The translations under genes and the position numbers were made by a program. The notes beneath the pieces were generated by a model that searched no databases, was not told the origin of the DNA, and saw only the letters and a program-made list of their open reading frames with translations. A DNA stretch of 7,620 nt, from contig JAQGLP010000347.1 of the NCBI GenBank assembly GCA_028292835.1, forward strand, positions 1 through 7,620, given 5' to 3'. The DNA comes from Variovorax sp. (GTDB lineage: Bacteria > Pseudomonadota > Gammaproteobacteria > Burkholderiales > Burkholderiaceae_C). Shown here in pieces: positions 6,211-7,620 of this stretch; position 1 is the stretch's first letter; each line of letters starts with the position of its first letter.

Positions 6211-7041
6211 ATGGCCCTCATCACGAAGAAGAACGACGACAGCGCTGCCTGCATCCACACGGAAGGCACATTGGCCGACCGCATCACCAGCCTGCTGGCG
6301 GCCGACATCCGCGCCCGCGCCTACCCCGCCAACACGCGGTTGCCGACCGAACAGTCGATGACCGAGCAATACGGCGTCAGCCGCACCGTCATCCGCGAAG
6401 CCATTTCCCGTCTCAAGTCCGAAGGCCTGGTCGAGACGCGCCAGGGCAGCGGCACCGTGGTGTGCGACCCCAAGGTATCGGACGCATTTCGGCTTGGCCA
6501 GAAACAGAAAGACGAGGACCCGGCCCAGAGCGTGTTGCGCATCATCGAATTGCGGCGCGGCATCGAGGCCGAAATGGCAGCGCTCGCTGCGGAGCGCCGC
6601 ACCCGCACCGAGATGGCGCAGATCCAGCGGGCGCTGCGAGAGATTGGCCGCGCCGTGACCCACGGCGGCGATGGAGTGGAAGAGGACCTGGCCTTCCACA
6701 TCGCCATTTCGCATGCCGCCCACAACGCGCACTACACCGAACTGCTCGGTCTGCTGACGCGTGCCCTGCACGACGCAATCCGTCTCACGCGCGGCAACGA
6801 GGCGCGTCGTGCCGATCTGGCGGCGCAAGTGTTGGCCGAACATGAGGCTCTGTGCGCTGCAATTCGTGCGCGCGACCCTGCAGCCGCGCGCACCGCGGCC
6901 TTTGTGCATATGCAGAACACCGGCATGCGGATCGAGCGCGCCGGCAAGGACTTCTGGACCAGCGACAGTCGCGCCGCAGCTCGGCGCCTGGCACGTGCCA
7001 AGCTTGGCGTCACGCTGCGCACAGGAAACGGGACGCGTTGA
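6211..7041 (+). CDS. GntR-family transcriptional regulator, FadR subfamily with FCD ligand domain
   Basis: A 276-residue regulator. The N-terminal winged helix-turn-helix covers about residues 20-86 (LPTEQSMTEQYGVSRTVIREAISRL, then EGLVETRQGSGTVV for the wing). The all-helical FCD domain covers about 108-245. Likely metal/ligand-site residues are D159 and H163 (DLAFH), H211 (AEHEAL) and H233 (FVHMQ). FCD regulators usually bind an organic acid and release DNA. Location directly beside the divergent dehydrogenase operon suggests it represses that operon and itself through the palindrome at 6129-6151. The frame is open further upstream, to a TTG at 6148, but that codon sits inside the predicted -35. 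The ATG at 6211 places similarity at the right distance, although it lacks a Shine-Dalgarno. A basic C-terminal tail (from about 253) extends beyond the usual FCD end. Confidence 0.88.
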   Translation: MALITKKNDDSAACIHTEGTLADRITSLLAADIRARAYPANTRLPTEQSMTEQYGVSRTVIREAISRLKSEGLVETRQGSGTVVCDPKVSDAFRLGQKQKDEDPAQSVLRIIELRRGIEAEMAALAAERRTRTEMAQIQRALREIGRAVTHGGDGVEEDLAFHIAISHAAHNAHYTELLGLLTRALHDAIRLTRGNEARRADLAAQVLAEHEALCAAIRARDPAAARTAAFVHMQNTGMRIERAGKDFWTSDSRAAARRLARAKLGVTLRTGNGTR

Positions 7042-7072
7042 GTATCTGACGAAAACCCCGTCGCCCATCGGC

Positions 7073-7102
7073 AAGTTGTGTGATAGATTCATCACACAAC
7101 TT
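7073..7102. repeat. Perfect 12-bp inverted repeat downstream of the regulator gene
   Basis: AAGTTGTGTGAT (7073-7084) and ATCACACAACTT (7091-7102) are exact reverse complements around a 6-base centre, 31 bases after the regulator stop. Only three T follow the right arm, and the arms are not GC-rich, so it is a poor intrinsic terminator. It looks more like an operator for the downstream rightward genes. It contains TGTGA and TCACA, but with 8 bp between them, not the 6 of a classical CRP site. The rest of the 131-bp spacer (7042-7172) shows no clear promoter. Confidence 0.6.
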
Positions 7103-7172
7103 TGAGGGACCGGCTTTCACGCGTCTTCTTTCGCGTCGAGCCTGGTTTCCATACGCCTGACATTCAGCGCTC

Positions 7173-7478
7173 ATGAGCACACCCCGCGTCCTCGTCATCG
7201 ACCCGCTGCATCCCGATGCCCACGCGCGGCTCGCCGCCTGGGCGGATGTGTCGCTGTTGCCGGACGGCCTGTCGCGCGTCAACACGCCGATGGTCAATGC
7301 CAACGCCGTGGCCGGCTGCGTGTTGGCGCGCTTTCGACGCATCGCCGGCAACTCGCTGCTTTCGACACCTGCGTGCATGCTGGCAATTGCCCTGGCCGCG
7401 ATGCTGATGCGTGGCGAGCGGCCCACCGACATCGTCAACCCCGGAGTCTTTGTCGAGCCGTCCGCGGCCGGCGCATGA
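7173..7478 (+). pseudogene. Remnant of a D-2-hydroxyacid dehydrogenase with large internal deletion(s), 101-codon frame kept
   Basis: The 101-residue frame looks like ordered fragments of a D-3-phosphoglycerate-dehydrogenase-type protein of about 310 residues. Residues 5-31 (RVLVIDPLHPDAHARL and following) match the usual N-terminal beta-alpha start. Residues 36-47 (VNTPMVNANAVA) match the hinge motif normally found near residue 100. Residues 80-90 (RGERPTDIVNP) match the usual C-terminus. Everything between, including the GxGxxG NAD site and the catalytic Arg/Glu/His, is absent, so it cannot be an active dehydrogenase. The ATG at 7173 has no Shine-Dalgarno. It lies 37 bp before the enolase-superfamily gene, implying the intact gene once belonged to that operon. 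It is a different subfamily from the intact dehydrogenase at 5064-6035. A small translated hypothetical protein is the alternative reading. Confidence 0.6.
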
Positions 7479-7503
7479 CAGCCTTCACTCACAACAACGC
7501 AAC

Positions 7504-7518
7504 AGGAGATACCCCTTG
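7504..7518 (+). promoter_or_regulatory. Ribosome binding site setting a TTG start
   Basis: AGGAG at 7504-7508 lies seven bases before TTG at 7516-7518. This is the strongest Shine-Dalgarno on the plus strand, and it fixes the start of the enolase-superfamily gene at a TTG codon; the family's usual MKITRI-like N-terminus begins exactly there. Confidence 0.75.
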
Positions 7519-7620
7519 AAGATCACACGCATCACCGCCGTGCCACTGTCCTACCGCCTGCCCGAAGGCAAGACAGTGACGATGGGCATCGGCAGCACAC
7601 TCAAGCGTGACGCCATCATC
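7516..7620 (+). CDS. Mandelate racemase/muconate lactonizing enzyme (enolase superfamily), N-terminus only, runs off the right edge
   Basis: Thirty-five codons are visible. With TTG read as Met, the protein starts MKITRITAVPLSYRLPEGK and continues TVTMGIGSTLKRDAII, a typical first beta strand and capping-domain loop of enolase-superfamily enzymes such as acid-sugar dehydratases and muconate cycloisomerases. The 'I..V.VPL' opening followed by 'K.DAII' before the second strand is common to this group. Catalytic residues lie outside the window, so racemase, cycloisomerase or dehydratase cannot be separated. The hydroxy-acid setting favours an acid-sugar or hydroxy-acid dehydratase, which is inference. 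It follows the dehydrogenase remnant by 37 bp and probably shares its transcript. Confidence 0.75.
   Translation, partial: MKITRITAVPLSYRLPEGKTVTMGIGSTLKRDAII

Noticed and set aside
7079..7096. A CRP/Vfr site within the inverted repeat
   Set aside because: TGTGA and TCACA are present but separated by 8 bp where the classical site has 6, and the symmetry extends well beyond a CRP site.

Overview
The window is GC-rich apart from a few AT-rich spacers. The proteins look like those of a Burkholderiales betaproteobacterium; this is an inference from protein character and base composition, and no rRNA or other marker is present to prove it. It contains no tRNA, rRNA, CRISPR array or recognisable insertion sequence. 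It appears to be an accessory catabolic locus for hydroxy acids and semialdehydes, built around a GntR-family regulator.

Left arm (positions 1 to 6035, all on the minus strand, transcribed right to left): a D-2-hydroxyacid dehydrogenase (5064-6035), a GabD-type succinate-semialdehyde dehydrogenase (3559-5037), a 3-hydroxyisobutyrate-dehydrogenase-family reductase (2640-3530), a TtuC-type tartrate/D-malate dehydrogenase (1430-2518), then after a 183-bp AT-rich spacer an FAD monooxygenase (89-1246) and the first codons of an Old Yellow Enzyme-type NADH:flavin oxidoreductase running off the left edge. The last two look like the halves of a salicylyl-CoA 5-hydroxylase / 2-aminobenzoyl-CoA monooxygenase-like fusion, separated here by one in-frame TAA.

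Control region (6036-6210): a consensus-like minus-strand promoter and a plus-strand promoter have overlapping -35 boxes. A 23-bp imperfect palindrome fills the spacer of the minus-strand promoter, a good position for the operator of the adjacent GntR regulator.

Right arm (plus strand): a GntR/FCD regulator (6211-7041), a 131-bp spacer with a perfect 12-bp inverted repeat, a 101-codon frame that looks like an internally deleted D-2-hydroxyacid dehydrogenase (7173-7478), and the 5' end of an enolase-superfamily (mandelate racemase/muconate lactonizing) gene with a TTG start (7516 onward).

Taken together, the dehydrogenases suggest oxidation of a 2- or 3-hydroxy acid (tartrate, malate, glycerate or acid-sugar type) and handling of semialdehyde and 2-oxo-acid intermediates, under a local repressor that responds to a pathway acid. 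The actual substrate cannot be read from the sequence. I found no clear evidence of a wholly new system. The most unusual items are the split monooxygenase/reductase, the deleted dehydrogenase remnant and the two palindromes.
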